A stretch of DNA of 64,000 bases from Pedobacter sp. ok626 (GTDB taxonomy: Bacteria > Bacteroidota > Bacteroidia > Sphingobacteriales > Sphingobacteriaceae), in contig NZ_FNEX01000001.1 in the NCBI RefSeq assembly GCF_900100435.1, forward strand, positions 544,624-608,623. The letters run 5' to 3'. Both the position numbers and the translations under genes were made by a program. The notes beneath the pieces were generated by a model that was not told the DNA's origin, searched no databases, and was given only the letters and a program-made list of their open reading frames with translations. Of this stretch, positions 52,381-61,776 are shown piece after piece. How positions within the stretch are numbered: the stretch's first letter is position 1; every line of letters begins with the position of its first letter.

Positions 52381-53058
52381 ATGAAGATATTGTTGATTGA
52401 AGATGAACAGCCCCTTAGAGAGAGTATTATTGCTTATTTTACTGGAGAGGGCAATATTTGTGAAACGGCTGTTGATTTCAAATCTGCAATAGATAAAATA
52501 GCTGTTTATAATTACGACTGTATTTTACTAGACCTGACTTTGCCTGGTGGTGATGGACTGGAGATACTGCGGCGTCTCAAAAAAATGAATAAAAACGATG
52601 GCGTGTTGATTATTTCTGCGCGACATTCTCTAGAAGATAAACTAGATGGTTTGAATCTTGGCGCAGATGATTACCTGATTAAACCTTTCCATCTCTCAGA
52701 GTTAAAAGCAAGGGTGATGGCAATTGTTAGAAGAAAAAGTTATAGCGGTAGCAATGTTATTGTCTTTAATGAGATCAGTATTGATACATTGGCGATGAAG
52801 GTTGAAGTTGCTGCGCATGCAGTAGCCCTTACAAAAAAAGAATACGATCTGTTGGTTTATTTTATTGCAAACAGGGGGAAAGTGATTTCTAAAAACGCAC
52901 TTGCAGAGCATTTGTGGGGTGATGAAATTGACCTCGTTGATCATTTTGATTTCATTTATACCCATATTAAAAATCTAAGAAAAAAACTGATGGAAGCTGG
53001 TTGTCCGGATTATGTCAAATCTATGTACGGTGTAGGTTATAAGTTCGAAAGCCAATGA
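52381..53058 (+). CDS. OmpR-family response regulator
   Basis: This 225-residue regulator has a receiver domain (EDE at 7-9, phospho-acceptor D51, K about 100 in YLIKPFH) and an OmpR-type winged helix (about 125-225, ending MYGVGYKF). The start chosen is ATG 52381, where the conserved MKILLIEDE begins. The sensor kinase start overlaps its stop by 4 bases. The target is probably the efflux operon just upstream, by position. Confidence 0.93.
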   Translation: MKILLIEDEQPLRESIIAYFTGEGNICETAVDFKSAIDKIAVYNYDCILLDLTLPGGDGLEILRRLKKMNKNDGVLIISARHSLEDKLDGLNLGADDYLIKPFHLSELKARVMAIVRRKSYSGSNVIVFNEISIDTLAMKVEVAAHAVALTKKEYDLLVYFIANRGKVISKNALAEHLWGDEIDLVDHFDFIYTHIKNLRKKLMEAGCPDYVKSMYGVGYKFESQ

Positions 53059-54308
53059 AATTATTAGTTAAATACAACAGGGTAACCATAATTGCCTCTA
53101 TCATTATACTTGTATTTACTGGTGTCATTTACTATGCTGTGATTCACTTTATTTTAACGGATCGACTGGATAAAGATCTGGTGCTGGAGGAAGAAGAGAT
53201 TGTTGCTTATGTAAAGACATTTGGCAAGCTACCGCTGGCTGGAAATTTTAAAGATCAGAAAGTCGTTTATCGGCTCATGAAGCCGGGTGATTCACTTGAA
53301 CGTGGTTTTTTTAATACTGCGTATCTCAACGAATCTGAGAATAAGCATGAGCCTGGGAGAACTTTCGTTACTTCTTTGAATGTAAATGGAGTGCCATATG
53401 GGATTACAATTACCAAATCACGTGTGCAAGCTGAGGATTTGGTGAGGATGATTTTAATGATCACCCTGGGAGTAACAGTTATGCTTTTGATCACATTGAT
53501 GCTGATCAATCGATTTTTACTGGGAAAGTTGTGGCGACCATTTTATACTGTTTTAAAACAGATGAAAGATTTCAATCTTGCTGATAAGGATGAAGTGGTG
53601 GCAGAGGATACAAATATCGATGAATTCAGGGAGCTAAATCTTGCAGTTATAGCCATGTCGGCACGCGTGAAACAGGATTATAAAGAGTTGAAAAACTTTA
53701 CTGATAATGCCTCTCATGAAATGTTGACGCCCCTGGCTGTGATTAATTCTAAGCTGGATACCTTAATTCAAACGGAAACCTTTACTAATGTTCAAGGAGA
53801 GGTGATTGAGGATATTTATTTGGCAGTAAGCCGACTATCTAGATTGAATCAATCGCTCTTGTTGCTGGCTAAGCTAGAAAATAACATGATAGCAGCAGAT
53901 CAAGAACCAATCAATTTGAAAGAACTTATCGAACAAAAGCTCAGGCAGTTTCAGGAGCTGATGCAGATACAGGGTGTTGTTTTAAGTCAAAAATTGGAAG
54001 ATAAAGAGTTGAGCATGAATAGATACCTCGCAGATATATTAATCAATAATCTATTCAGTAATGCCATTCGTCATAATTATGATGGAGGTGAGATTGCTGT
54101 GCATTTGAATAATCAGGAATTGAGTGTTAGCAATACTGGTAATCCTGAAAAATTATCGGATCAGGCATTTGAACGGTTTTACAAAAATGCTGCGTCTGAA
54201 GGAATGGGTTTGGGGCTTGCGATATCCTATCAAATTTGCGCTCAGTATGGGTTTAAGCTCGCTTATGATTTCAAAGATGGAAAGCACATTTTCCTAATGA
54301 TCTTTTAA
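53055..54308 (+). CDS. Sensor histidine kinase of the second two-component system
   Basis: This 417-residue kinase has two membrane helices (about 12-32 and 135-157) around a periplasmic region of about 100 residues, a short HAMP-like linker, HisKA and HATPase_c. The H-box reads NASHEMLTPLAVINSK, with Leu in place of the more usual Arg or Gln after the Met. The ATPase has NNLFSNAIRHN, a SNTGNP G1 region and GMGLGLAISYQI. The signal is unknown. Its end overlaps the convergent ComEC gene by 15 bases. Confidence 0.92.
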   Translation: MKLLVKYNRVTIIASIIILVFTGVIYYAVIHFILTDRLDKDLVLEEEEIVAYVKTFGKLPLAGNFKDQKVVYRLMKPGDSLERGFFNTAYLNESENKHEPGRTFVTSLNVNGVPYGITITKSRVQAEDLVRMILMITLGVTVMLLITLMLINRFLLGKLWRPFYTVLKQMKDFNLADKDEVVAEDTNIDEFRELNLAVIAMSARVKQDYKELKNFTDNASHEMLTPLAVINSKLDTLIQTETFTNVQGEVIEDIYLAVSRLSRLNQSLLLLAKLENNMIAADQEPINLKELIEQKLRQFQELMQIQGVVLSQKLEDKELSMNRYLADILINNLFSNAIRHNYDGGEIAVHLNNQELSVSNTGNPEKLSDQAFERFYKNAASEGMGLGLAISYQICAQYGFKLAYDFKDGKHIFLMIF

Positions 54309-56141
54309 TTCTGGAGAACCGACGGCTTCCCTGAATTGAATTTGAGTTACTTTACGCTGGTCGAGTGCAGGTTTAATAAAATACTTGAAAGCCTTATTCT
54401 CTGAAGTTAGATCTGTAAAAAGAATGGCCTTATGCGAGTAGATAAATGCTACTGCGTAATTTTTCTTTAAGGCGAACCTAATTGTACTTTTTTGATGAAA
54501 GGAATGTATCTTCCTATAAGTCGTGAAGCTCTGTAGACCTACAAAAAGTGCTATAGCGGTAATCAACATGCCCTTCTTGGCTTCACTTGCAGCCATAATA
54601 AATAGCGTCAGGGCTATGCATAGCACAATCAATTCTGTTTTGCTGATCCAGATCGCAGATATCCCGGAAAAAGGTAGTCGGGCAATTTGATCTAAGCCCG
54701 AATTTGTAAAAGTGATGAGCCATTCAAATAGTGGTCCTAAGCATTCCAATTTAAAAAGAAGTATAATGAGTCCGATGTACATTATTAATGCCGTAGGGAG
54801 CGTGATAAATAGGTTGCTGAGTAAAAAGTAGAGGGGGAACTGATGGAAGTAGTATACGCTAAAGGGGTAGGTGGCCAATTGTGCAGCTAAAGACATGGCT
54901 ATGGTGCTCCATATTTTATTTAACCAGGTGTGCTTAGGATGGAACCAGCACTCGATTTTAGGCTGCAGATAGATTAATCCTAAAATAGCAAGAAAAGTCA
55001 ATTGGAAACCGACATCCCAAATGAGGAAAGGTTTATAAAGCAATAAACAAAAAGCAGCAAAAGCAACAATGTTATAGCTATTGGTGGTTCTGGTGAATGA
55101 TTTGGCCAGGACATATACCGAAATCATGATGGCAGAGCGAAGCACAGAGGGGGAGAAGCCTGTAAGTAGCGCATAGAACCAGATCAGGCAAAGAATTAAG
55201 GTGGTTTTGATAAGTCTGGTAGCTTTGTTTTTATTGAGGAAGTAGAACAGCCAATTCAGTACAAGATAAATTAGGCCAACATGCATTCCAGAAACCGATA
55301 AGGCATGTATAGTGCCGGTTTTTGAATAAATATCAAGCATTTGAGGACTTAGATCTGCTCTATAACCTAATATAAGTGTGGATGCAACGGCAAACGCATC
55401 ATCATTTTTGATGAGCTTGCGGTATATCGCTACCTGCTTCGCCCTTAATTCCAGCGCAAAAGCTATCAGTTTGTTTCCTGAATTGGTATTTAGCTTGATT
55501 AATTCCTCTTGTTTTAAAAAGGTTTGATAGTAAATATTTTGGGTGGCCAGCCATGCCTTAAAGTCAAACTCGGCTGGGTTGACTGAGGCTGGGATTTCAG
55601 AAAATCTGGCAGGTATGATCAGCTCCTCACCATACTTTAAGGTCAGCGGATTTGGATCGTTGACGAGGATAGATACCCTAATTTTTCCAGAAGCGCTATT
55701 TAAAAGCTGAATATTGTGTTTTTGGGCTGTTAATGAGGGTTTTGATGGGCTGTATTTGGTCACGATAGCGCTAAACAGAATTATATTCTGTCTCTTTTGT
55801 GGTTCGTTTAAAATTCTGATTTTTAGGTATTTTGATTTTTTAAATATATAATAATCAGTACATGTATGACTATTATATGAAATAGAAGATAAGCTGCCTG
55901 CAACGAATAGAAAACTATGAAGTATTACTCCATTAATGCCTTTGTAACGATAAATATTTCTCTTACTATAATTGATGTTTATGAAAATCAAAGTGGCGAA
56001 TAAAAAGAGGTTTAGGATGAGCAGGTCGTAAAATAGAAAGTGGGTTTCGCGGCTATAGCAACTAACTATTCCCGTGGCAAAGGGGATCAGTATTCTTACA
56101 AAAACGATCTCCGGTTGGGCTACCACCCTAAGGTTGTCCAT
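54294..56141 (-). CDS. comEC: ComEC/Rec2-family DNA channel protein
   Basis: This 615-residue inner-membrane protein is the family that passes single-stranded DNA into the cytoplasm during natural transformation. A DUF4131 region (about 20-200, with OB-like beta part) precedes the Competence domain (about 245-510; HALSVSGMHVGLIYLVLNWL, then LTGFSPSVLRSAIMISVYVL). The C-terminal metallo-beta-lactamase domain of Gram-positive ComEC, with its HxHxDH motif, is missing; this is common in Bacteroidota. Its ATG shares a base with the stop of the HhH/beta-barrel gene (TAATG), so translation is coupled. Confidence 0.9.
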   Translation of the reverse strand: MDNLRVVAQPEIVFVRILIPFATGIVSCYSRETHFLFYDLLILNLFLFATLIFININYSKRNIYRYKGINGVILHSFLFVAGSLSSISYNSHTCTDYYIFKKSKYLKIRILNEPQKRQNIILFSAIVTKYSPSKPSLTAQKHNIQLLNSASGKIRVSILVNDPNPLTLKYGEELIIPARFSEIPASVNPAEFDFKAWLATQNIYYQTFLKQEELIKLNTNSGNKLIAFALELRAKQVAIYRKLIKNDDAFAVASTLILGYRADLSPQMLDIYSKTGTIHALSVSGMHVGLIYLVLNWLFYFLNKNKATRLIKTTLILCLIWFYALLTGFSPSVLRSAIMISVYVLAKSFTRTTNSYNIVAFAAFCLLLYKPFLIWDVGFQLTFLAILGLIYLQPKIECWFHPKHTWLNKIWSTIAMSLAAQLATYPFSVYYFHQFPLYFLLSNLFITLPTALIMYIGLIILLFKLECLGPLFEWLITFTNSGLDQIARLPFSGISAIWISKTELIVLCIALTLFIMAASEAKKGMLITAIALFVGLQSFTTYRKIHSFHQKSTIRFALKKNYAVAFIYSHKAILFTDLTSENKAFKYFIKPALDQRKVTQIQFREAVGSPELKDH

Positions 56142-58162
56142 TAGAACTGATATCTGAGTTGTAATTTGATCTCAGTTTTCTTATTTCCTTCTATTTCATC
56201 TAATCCGGTACCGATTGTTTTGGTGTTCATGTAGAGGAAGAGTGCATACTTACACCAGATGTCTATTTTTTTGACTGGCCGGTACCTGATATTTATAAAA
56301 CCACGGATACCATTGCCAGAATATATGCCGGAACCAGATCCATATAAAACGTCATTTTCGTAGGCGTAAATTCTGCTGTTATAGGATGAGGTTTTGAAAT
56401 AAGCAAGACGTATGTTTCCTGATAATTTGGATGCTTTTGGGCTGTAGTTCACGTCGGTATAGACTAATATTCCTGATTCTTTTTTGTTTATATCTTTTTG
56501 ATATTGAGTTATTTCTGTTCTTTGTTGAAAGTTATACTTTTGGTTTGGTTTCCAGCTGGCTTCCAGGCGGTAGGTTTGCTTCAGCACTTGTTCTAAGTGT
56601 GGAAAAGTACTTCCCGCATCCGGGTTTTGTTGTTTTTGTTCTCTTTTAAATCTCAGTGCAGATTTAAATGTTTTACCTCTTTTGTAAGTTAGTTGACTAA
56701 GGACTTCATAGCCGGCAGAAGCCGAATCGACTCTGTACTTTAACCAGGGGAATTTGAAGTAGTCGCCATATACTGACAAACTAAGGTTGCCTGGTAATAA
56801 ATAATTCAGGCCCACATACCAACCTTTTTCATTATTAGTTTCAGCGCCTTCACCAACAGCTTTACTAAAGAAGTTATGGTAGTCTTTGTCATAGCTTCTG
56901 TGCAGTGCTACGGCTGATAATTTACGTGAAAGCGTTGCCATAGCGCCATTAATCAACGCGCGTCCTGCACCGATGCTTCGCGCCAGCTCTCCGTAAAAGT
57001 AAATGTTCCTAAAAGTGTAATTGTAGTGTAATCCAATATTAGTTAGGTGCCTGCCTGTAAAGCTGTATTTGTTATATAACTGCGTGCCTGTAACGAATGG
57101 GTGTTGGTAATCGGATTGATAGGCGACAAATCCGATGTTTAGATTGTCAGTGATGTATTGCAAAGCCCCGCCATAAACGGTTTGTTTCAATGACTTTTGA
57201 TTTTTAAGCTCTGTTTGAGTGCGATGTAAACCGCTTATGCTAATGTTTGCAAGTGTAAATCTCTGGTCGTCTGTGGCTTTTAAACTTGCATCAAGTCGTC
57301 TGTAGGAAATAAAAGGGCTTAAGTGGATGTTTCTACCAAGGTTTAGGCTGCTCGAAATTCCACGGAAGAAGGAGGCTTCATTAGCGGAAGTATAGGGTTT
57401 TAAACCAACATCTTTGGCGGCTACACTGGTCACATCTGGACCTTTACCAAAAGCAAAACCAGACCATAGCGTTAGTCCCTGACCGAATTGTAAACTATAG
57501 TCACCAATAACGATTTTCTTAACGCGTCCAAGCTTAAGTAAAGTTATGTTGGCAGAAAGGTGGTCTAATCCTGTGCTACGGTTAAAAAGTCGTTCTCCGG
57601 CGTCCTTTTCGATTACCACTGCGCCAGATAGGATGTCCTGATAATGGAACCTGTAACGGAGTAATAACTTTTCGGGACTACCGAGGTATCTGCTGCCTGG
57701 CAAATCCCTAAAGCCTTTTTGCTTTTGGAGTAATTGAGCGTATCTTAAAATTAGGTCATGATTGGCTATCTGTGCCAGTTTTTTTAATTTCATCTGCTCA
57801 TAGCCTTCCAACGTGCTTATGGTTACATAGGGCAGTAGCTTGTTGATGGTTTCCGAATCAAAACCGGGTATGGCCTGTAATTCCAAAACATCCAACAGTT
57901 TCGTGTTTGCGATATAGCTAAAGAAATTGCTGATTTGCAGAGGGGAAAGGAAGATTAGACCTTTTAACTCTTCGGACGAGGTTTTATGAAGGTTTATAGG
58001 GTGCTTACGGAAGAAGGTTAGCCGCTCTGTTAATTCAGATAAGTCTTCGCCTTCAATCGAGTTTTCGGCAAGCCCCTCAATGATGTCCTTGATTTTTTCT
58101 TCTTCTTGAGCTATAGCACTCAATCCGCCTTGCAGCAGAAATAGCAAACATAATATTCTCAT
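56141..58162 (-). CDS. Exported HhH-domain / beta-barrel protein
   Basis: This 673-residue protein has a signal peptide (to about residue 18, SAIAQ). The N-terminal helical part has two helix-hairpin-helix-like segments, at about 53-80 (INLHKTSSEELKGLIFLSPL) and 90-115 (LLDVLELQAIPGFDSETINK), similar to ComEA DNA-binding motifs. From about residue 150 it is beta-rich (GDYSLQFGQGLTLWSGFAFG) to a terminal LQLRYQF, the signature of an outer-membrane barrel. A DNA-binding domain fused to an outer-membrane barrel and translationally coupled to ComEC suggests DNA uptake. That role is inference. Confidence 0.8.
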   Translation of the reverse strand: MRILCLLFLLQGGLSAIAQEEEKIKDIIEGLAENSIEGEDLSELTERLTFFRKHPINLHKTSSEELKGLIFLSPLQISNFFSYIANTKLLDVLELQAIPGFDSETINKLLPYVTISTLEGYEQMKLKKLAQIANHDLILRYAQLLQKQKGFRDLPGSRYLGSPEKLLLRYRFHYQDILSGAVVIEKDAGERLFNRSTGLDHLSANITLLKLGRVKKIVIGDYSLQFGQGLTLWSGFAFGKGPDVTSVAAKDVGLKPYTSANEASFFRGISSSLNLGRNIHLSPFISYRRLDASLKATDDQRFTLANISISGLHRTQTELKNQKSLKQTVYGGALQYITDNLNIGFVAYQSDYQHPFVTGTQLYNKYSFTGRHLTNIGLHYNYTFRNIYFYGELARSIGAGRALINGAMATLSRKLSAVALHRSYDKDYHNFFSKAVGEGAETNNEKGWYVGLNYLLPGNLSLSVYGDYFKFPWLKYRVDSASAGYEVLSQLTYKRGKTFKSALRFKREQKQQNPDAGSTFPHLEQVLKQTYRLEASWKPNQKYNFQQRTEITQYQKDINKKESGILVYTDVNYSPKASKLSGNIRLAYFKTSSYNSRIYAYENDVLYGSGSGIYSGNGIRGFINIRYRPVKKIDIWCKYALFLYMNTKTIGTGLDEIEGNKKTEIKLQLRYQF

Positions 58163-58231
58163 TGTGATCAGCTTAAATTGGCCAAATCACTGTAGAAATT
58201 ACTGAATAAAAAAAAATAATTGAGAAATAAT

Positions 58232-58567
58232 TTAAATTTCTTCGTTTAGCTTTAGTAAGAAGTCCTTCAACTTTTCAAGCGAAGCGATGATTTTTTGGTT
58301 TTCTTTAACCTCTCCGCTGTTGGTTTTTAAATGCTCTTTAGCACCTTTTAGTGTGAAACCTTTATCGTCTACCAGATGGAAAATGATTTTTAAGTTTTCA
58401 ATGTCATCAGGAGTAAATAACCTGTTGCCCTTTTTGTTTTTCTTGGGCTGTAACACGTCGAATTCCTTTTCATAAAAGCGGATCTGAGATGCGTTGACAC
58501 CAAACATTTCGGTTACTTCACCCATGGTGTAATACATTTTATTTATTTCCCTTTCTTTGTAAGGCAT
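58232..58567 (-). CDS. MerR family transcriptional regulator
   Basis: This 111-residue regulator has the MerR winged helix near the N-terminus (YYTMGEVTEMFGVNASQIRF, YEKEFDVLQPKKNKKGNRLF). A short C-terminal coiled coil (KENQKIIASLEKLKDFLLKL) probably dimerises it. There is no metal or drug-binding Cys-rich tail. The type is widespread in Bacteroidota but not assigned. It is divergent from alaS, with good separate promoter boxes. Confidence 0.9.
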   Translation of the reverse strand: MPYKEREINKMYYTMGEVTEMFGVNASQIRFYEKEFDVLQPKKNKKGNRLFTPDDIENLKIIFHLVDDKGFTLKGAKEHLKTNSGEVKENQKIIASLEKLKDFLLKLNEEI

Positions 58568-58614
58568 ATTTTTGTGTTGATTATTAGTTGATTACAGGTT
58601 TTATTTAAAGTGTT

Positions 58615-58645
58615 CAAACTTAGGAAAAGTTATGCAAGTATCAAT
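58615..58645 (-). promoter_or_regulatory. Promoter of the MerR gene (ATTG-N19-TAAGTTTG)
   Basis: On the minus strand TAAGTTTG (58615-58622) is an exact -7 match, with ATTG (58642-58645) exactly 19 bases upstream. It leaves a leader of roughly 40 bases. Confidence 0.6.
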
Positions 58646-58678
58646 GGGTAGATTAAAAAAAATATCACAATAATATGT

Positions 58679-58686
58679 TATTTTTG
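58679..58686 (+). promoter_or_regulatory. Bacteroidota -7 promoter element (TATTTTTG) of alaS
   Basis: TATTTTTG fits TAnnTTTG exactly and lies 22 bases before the alaS ATG. The -33 position holds only As. Confidence 0.45.
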
Positions 58687-58708
58687 CTCAAAACAAATCA
58701 AGAGAAGG

Positions 58709-61408
58709 ATGACAGCTAAGGAAATCAGACAGGCATACTTAAAATTTTTCGAATCGAAACAGCACCATATCGTTGCATCTGCACCAATTGTAGTTAAAAA
58801 TGATCCAACCCTGATGTTTACCAACGCAGGGATGAACCAGTTTAAGGATTTATTTCTGGGCGAAGCCCCTATAAAATACCCACGGGTTACCGATACACAG
58901 CGTTGTCTACGTGTTTCAGGGAAACACAATGACCTCGAAGAAGTAGGTATCGATACTTATCACCACACTATGTTCGAGATGCTTGGTAACTGGAGCTTTG
59001 GTGATTACTTTAAAAAAGAAGCCATCGCCTGGAGCTGGGAACTGCTTACAGAGGTTTATAAAATACCAAAAGACAAGCTTTATGTGTCAATTTTTGAGGG
59101 AGATGAGAAAGAAGGTCTTCCGAGAGATACTGAAGCTTATGAGCTTTGGAAACAATATGTGCCGGAAGAGCGCATCATATTGGGCAATAAAAAGGATAAT
59201 TTCTGGGAAATGGGCGATACCGGACCATGCGGACCATGTTCTGAGATCCATGTTGACTGCCGCTCAGAAGAGGAGCGTAAAGCTGTCGATGGTAAATCCT
59301 TGGTCAATGCTGATCATCCTCAGGTAATCGAGATCTGGAACAATGTATTTATGCAGTTTAACCGCCTTAAAGACGGTTCGTTGCAACCTTTGCCTGCTCA
59401 ACACGTAGATACTGGAATGGGCTTTGAACGTTTGGTACGTGTTTTACAAGAGAAATCATCAAATTATGATACGGATGTTTTTCAACCATTAATCCAATTT
59501 ATAGCTGCTAAAGCAAGTATTGAGTATGGTAAGGATGAGAAAACAGACATTGCAATGCGTGTAATGGCAGATCATATTCGCGCCATCTCCTTTGTAATTG
59601 CTGATGGGCAGTTGCCTTCAAACAATAAAGCGGGCTATGTAATCCGTCGTATCTTACGTCGCGCTGTGCGTTATGCTTATACTTTCCTAAACTTAAAAGA
59701 TCCGTTTTTAAATGAGCTTGTTCCGATTTTAGCTGAGCAATTTAAAGGCGTTTTTGAGGAGTTGGCCTTACAGCAGGACTTTGTACAAAAGGTAGTTTTG
59801 GAAGAAGAAGTTTCCTTCTTAAGAACTTTAGCTACAGGTATCCAACGCTTTGAAAATTACACTAAAAAGCAAGCAGAGGTATTGATGGCTGAGAACGCCA
59901 TTGAGCTTGAAAAGTCATTTAATGATCCCTGGGTGTATAGCATCCTGAAAGACGATATGGTGATCTCTGGAGCTTTTGCTTTTGAATTACAGGATACTTA
60001 TGGTTTCCCGATTGACCTGACTGAATTGATGGCCAGAGAGCAACGCTGGGTCGTTGATATGGAAGGTTACAATACAGAATTACTTAAGCAAAAAGAGCGT
60101 TCGCGTGCTGCAACTGCTATAGATACGGGCGACTGGGTTCTGGTTAATCCTGATCTTGAAGTTGAGTTTGTGGGTTATGATGATTTTGAAGCTGAAACCC
60201 AGATTATTAAATACCGTAAGGTGATTGCAAAAGGTAAGGAGCAATACCAGATTGTATTGAGCAAAACACCTTTTTACGCGGAAAGTGGAGGTCAGGTTGG
60301 TGATACAGGTCGTTTGGAAGATCATAGCCGCCTTTTCTTCGTTGAAATTACCGATACTAAAAAAGAGAACGGCGTCATTGTACATTATGCTGATACTTTG
60401 CCAGAAGATGTTGAAGGACATTTCTGGGCGGTTATAGATGAGAATAAACGCTTGCTTTCGCAGGACAACCATACTGCAACGCATTTATTGCATGCGGCAT
60501 TGAAAAAAGTATTGGGCGCTCATGTGAATCAAAAGGGATCATTGGTGAACGCTGATTACCTGCGTTTTGACTTTTCTCACTTCGCTAAGGTAACTGATGA
60601 GGAGCTGGCACAGATAGAGCATTTGGTAAATCAGAAAGTAAGAGAGAACATCCCATTGAAAGAGCAAAGGTATGTGCCTTATGATCAGGCGATCTCAAGC
60701 GGAGTAACGGCTTTGTTTGGAGAGAAATATGGCGATCTGGTGCGTATCATTACATTTGATGATCATTATTCTAAAGAGCTTTGTGGCGGTACACATGTTA
60801 AAGCTACCGGTCAGATTGGTTATTTTAAAATCGTTTCTGAGGGAGCTGTAGCAGCGGGAGTGAGACGTATAGAAGCGATCACAGCTGATAAAGCTGAAGC
60901 TTTTGTATTAGATCAGAACAAAGAATTAAATGAATTGCGTGCCTTGTTAAAGGGGAGCAAGGATTTAACTTCAGCTGTTTCTGCTTTGATAGAAGAGAAT
61001 AACAAGCTAAAAAAGGATGCAGAGAAAGCTACCTTGGCACAGTCTGCCAATCTAAAACATGAAATTGTACATCACCTTAAGACGATTAATGGTGTTAATT
61101 TGATTGCCACTCATGTTGATCTACCTAATGCAGATGCGGTTAAGAACCTGGCATTTGCGGTAAAGGACATGGTTGATGATTTATTCCTTGTATTTACAAC
61201 GCTGATTGATGATAAACCGGGTATTACGGTGATGTTGTCGGAGAATCTGGTAAAAGATAAGGGCTTGAACGCTTCAAATATAGTACGTGAATTGGCTAAA
61301 GATATTCAAGGTGGCGGAGGTGGACAGCCTTTCTATGCTACAGCGGGTGGTAAGCAAAAAGAGGGATTGAAATTAGTCCTGGAGAAAGCTGAAAGTATGC
61401 TAGCTTAA
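58709..61408 (+). CDS. alaS: Alanyl-tRNA synthetase
   Basis: This essential enzyme charges tRNA-Ala. The 899-residue protein is slightly longer than many AlaS (about 870-880). The class-II catalytic core is at the N-terminus (YLKFFESKQHHIVASAPIVV, then NAGMNQFKDLFLG, GNWSFGDYFKKEAI). The tRNA-recognition region lies about 250-460, the editing domain has HTATHLLHAAL (about 588-598) and CGGTHV (about 691-696), and the C-Ala domain closes the protein. All key motifs are present. A strong terminator follows. Confidence 0.97.
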   Translation: MTAKEIRQAYLKFFESKQHHIVASAPIVVKNDPTLMFTNAGMNQFKDLFLGEAPIKYPRVTDTQRCLRVSGKHNDLEEVGIDTYHHTMFEMLGNWSFGDYFKKEAIAWSWELLTEVYKIPKDKLYVSIFEGDEKEGLPRDTEAYELWKQYVPEERIILGNKKDNFWEMGDTGPCGPCSEIHVDCRSEEERKAVDGKSLVNADHPQVIEIWNNVFMQFNRLKDGSLQPLPAQHVDTGMGFERLVRVLQEKSSNYDTDVFQPLIQFIAAKASIEYGKDEKTDIAMRVMADHIRAISFVIADGQLPSNNKAGYVIRRILRRAVRYAYTFLNLKDPFLNELVPILAEQFKGVFEELALQQDFVQKVVLEEEVSFLRTLATGIQRFENYTKKQAEVLMAENAIELEKSFNDPWVYSILKDDMVISGAFAFELQDTYGFPIDLTELMAREQRWVVDMEGYNTELLKQKERSRAATAIDTGDWVLVNPDLEVEFVGYDDFEAETQIIKYRKVIAKGKEQYQIVLSKTPFYAESGGQVGDTGRLEDHSRLFFVEITDTKKENGVIVHYADTLPEDVEGHFWAVIDENKRLLSQDNHTATHLLHAALKKVLGAHVNQKGSLVNADYLRFDFSHFAKVTDEELAQIEHLVNQKVRENIPLKEQRYVPYDQAISSGVTALFGEKYGDLVRIITFDDHYSKELCGGTHVKATGQIGYFKIVSEGAVAAGVRRIEAITADKAEAFVLDQNKELNELRALLKGSKDLTSAVSALIEENNKLKKDAEKATLAQSANLKHEIVHHLKTINGVNLIATHVDLPNADAVKNLAFAVKDMVDDLFLVFTTLIDDKPGITVMLSENLVKDKGLNASNIVRELAKDIQGGGGGQPFYATAGGKQKEGLKLVLEKAESMLA

Positions 61409-61428
61409 GCGTAATTGCTATTTATTGG

Positions 61429-61477
61429 GCCTTTCAGTAAGGAGATTCCGAATCTCTTTACTGAAAGGCTTTTTTTT
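61429..61477. terminator. Strong rho-independent terminator after alaS
   Basis: A 19-bp stem (61429-61447 with 61451-61469, one G-U pair) and a 3-base loop are followed by eight Ts. It ends alaS transcription, and as a near-perfect inverted repeat it may also end the convergent small gene at 61491. Confidence 0.95.
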
Positions 61478-61490
61478 GATGTTTTCTTTA

Positions 61491-61733
61491 TTATTTAGCG
61501 TTCTGTAGATATACTTCCAGAATGTTTTTCAAATAGATTTCAGGCTTAGGCATGGTAATGATGGTACCAGGTTCTTTATCCTGCGATTGTTTGATGTAAT
61601 TGGCTTTAATCTTTCCCCAGTCTTTCGAGTAAAGTTGAATAAACATGTCAACAAACTGTTTATCAGTGTAATCTTTAGGAAGTTTACTAAGCACAACTTC
61701 AATTTTCTCTTCTTTTCTATGTAATACTGCCAT
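61491..61733 (-). CDS. Small conserved-looking hypothetical protein
   Basis: I do not recognise this 80-residue Lys/Glu/Gln-rich cytoplasmic protein. It has no membrane helix or signal peptide. The N-terminal half (KEEKIEVVLSKLPKDYTDKQ, then FVDMFIQLYSKDWGKIKANY) looks like a helical bundle. It has its own -7 box (TAGCTTTG) and ends 14 bases before the alaS terminator stem, which supports a real gene rather than a chance frame. Confidence 0.65.
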   Translation of the reverse strand: MAVLHRKEEKIEVVLSKLPKDYTDKQFVDMFIQLYSKDWGKIKANYIKQSQDKEPGTIITMPKPEIYLKNILEVYLQNAK

Positions 61734-61753
61734 GAGGATCTTTTAATGTCCGC

Positions 61754-61761
61754 CAAAGCTA
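61754..61761 (-). promoter_or_regulatory. Bacteroidota -7 promoter element (TAGCTTTG)
   Basis: TAGCTTTG on the minus strand is an exact TAnnTTTG match 20 bases upstream of the small hypothetical gene. It starts between that gene and the sirtuin gene, which suggests separate transcription. Confidence 0.45.
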
Positions 61762-61776
61762 CAACATTTTTTTATA

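Noticed and set aside
58287..58475. Plus-strand frame inside the MerR gene
   Set aside because: It is an antisense shadow of the MerR gene, which has a clear helix-turn-helix and its own promoter.
60080..60484. 134-residue minus-strand frame inside alaS
   Set aside because: It is fully contained in alaS, which has intact motifs throughout; the frame shows no domain.
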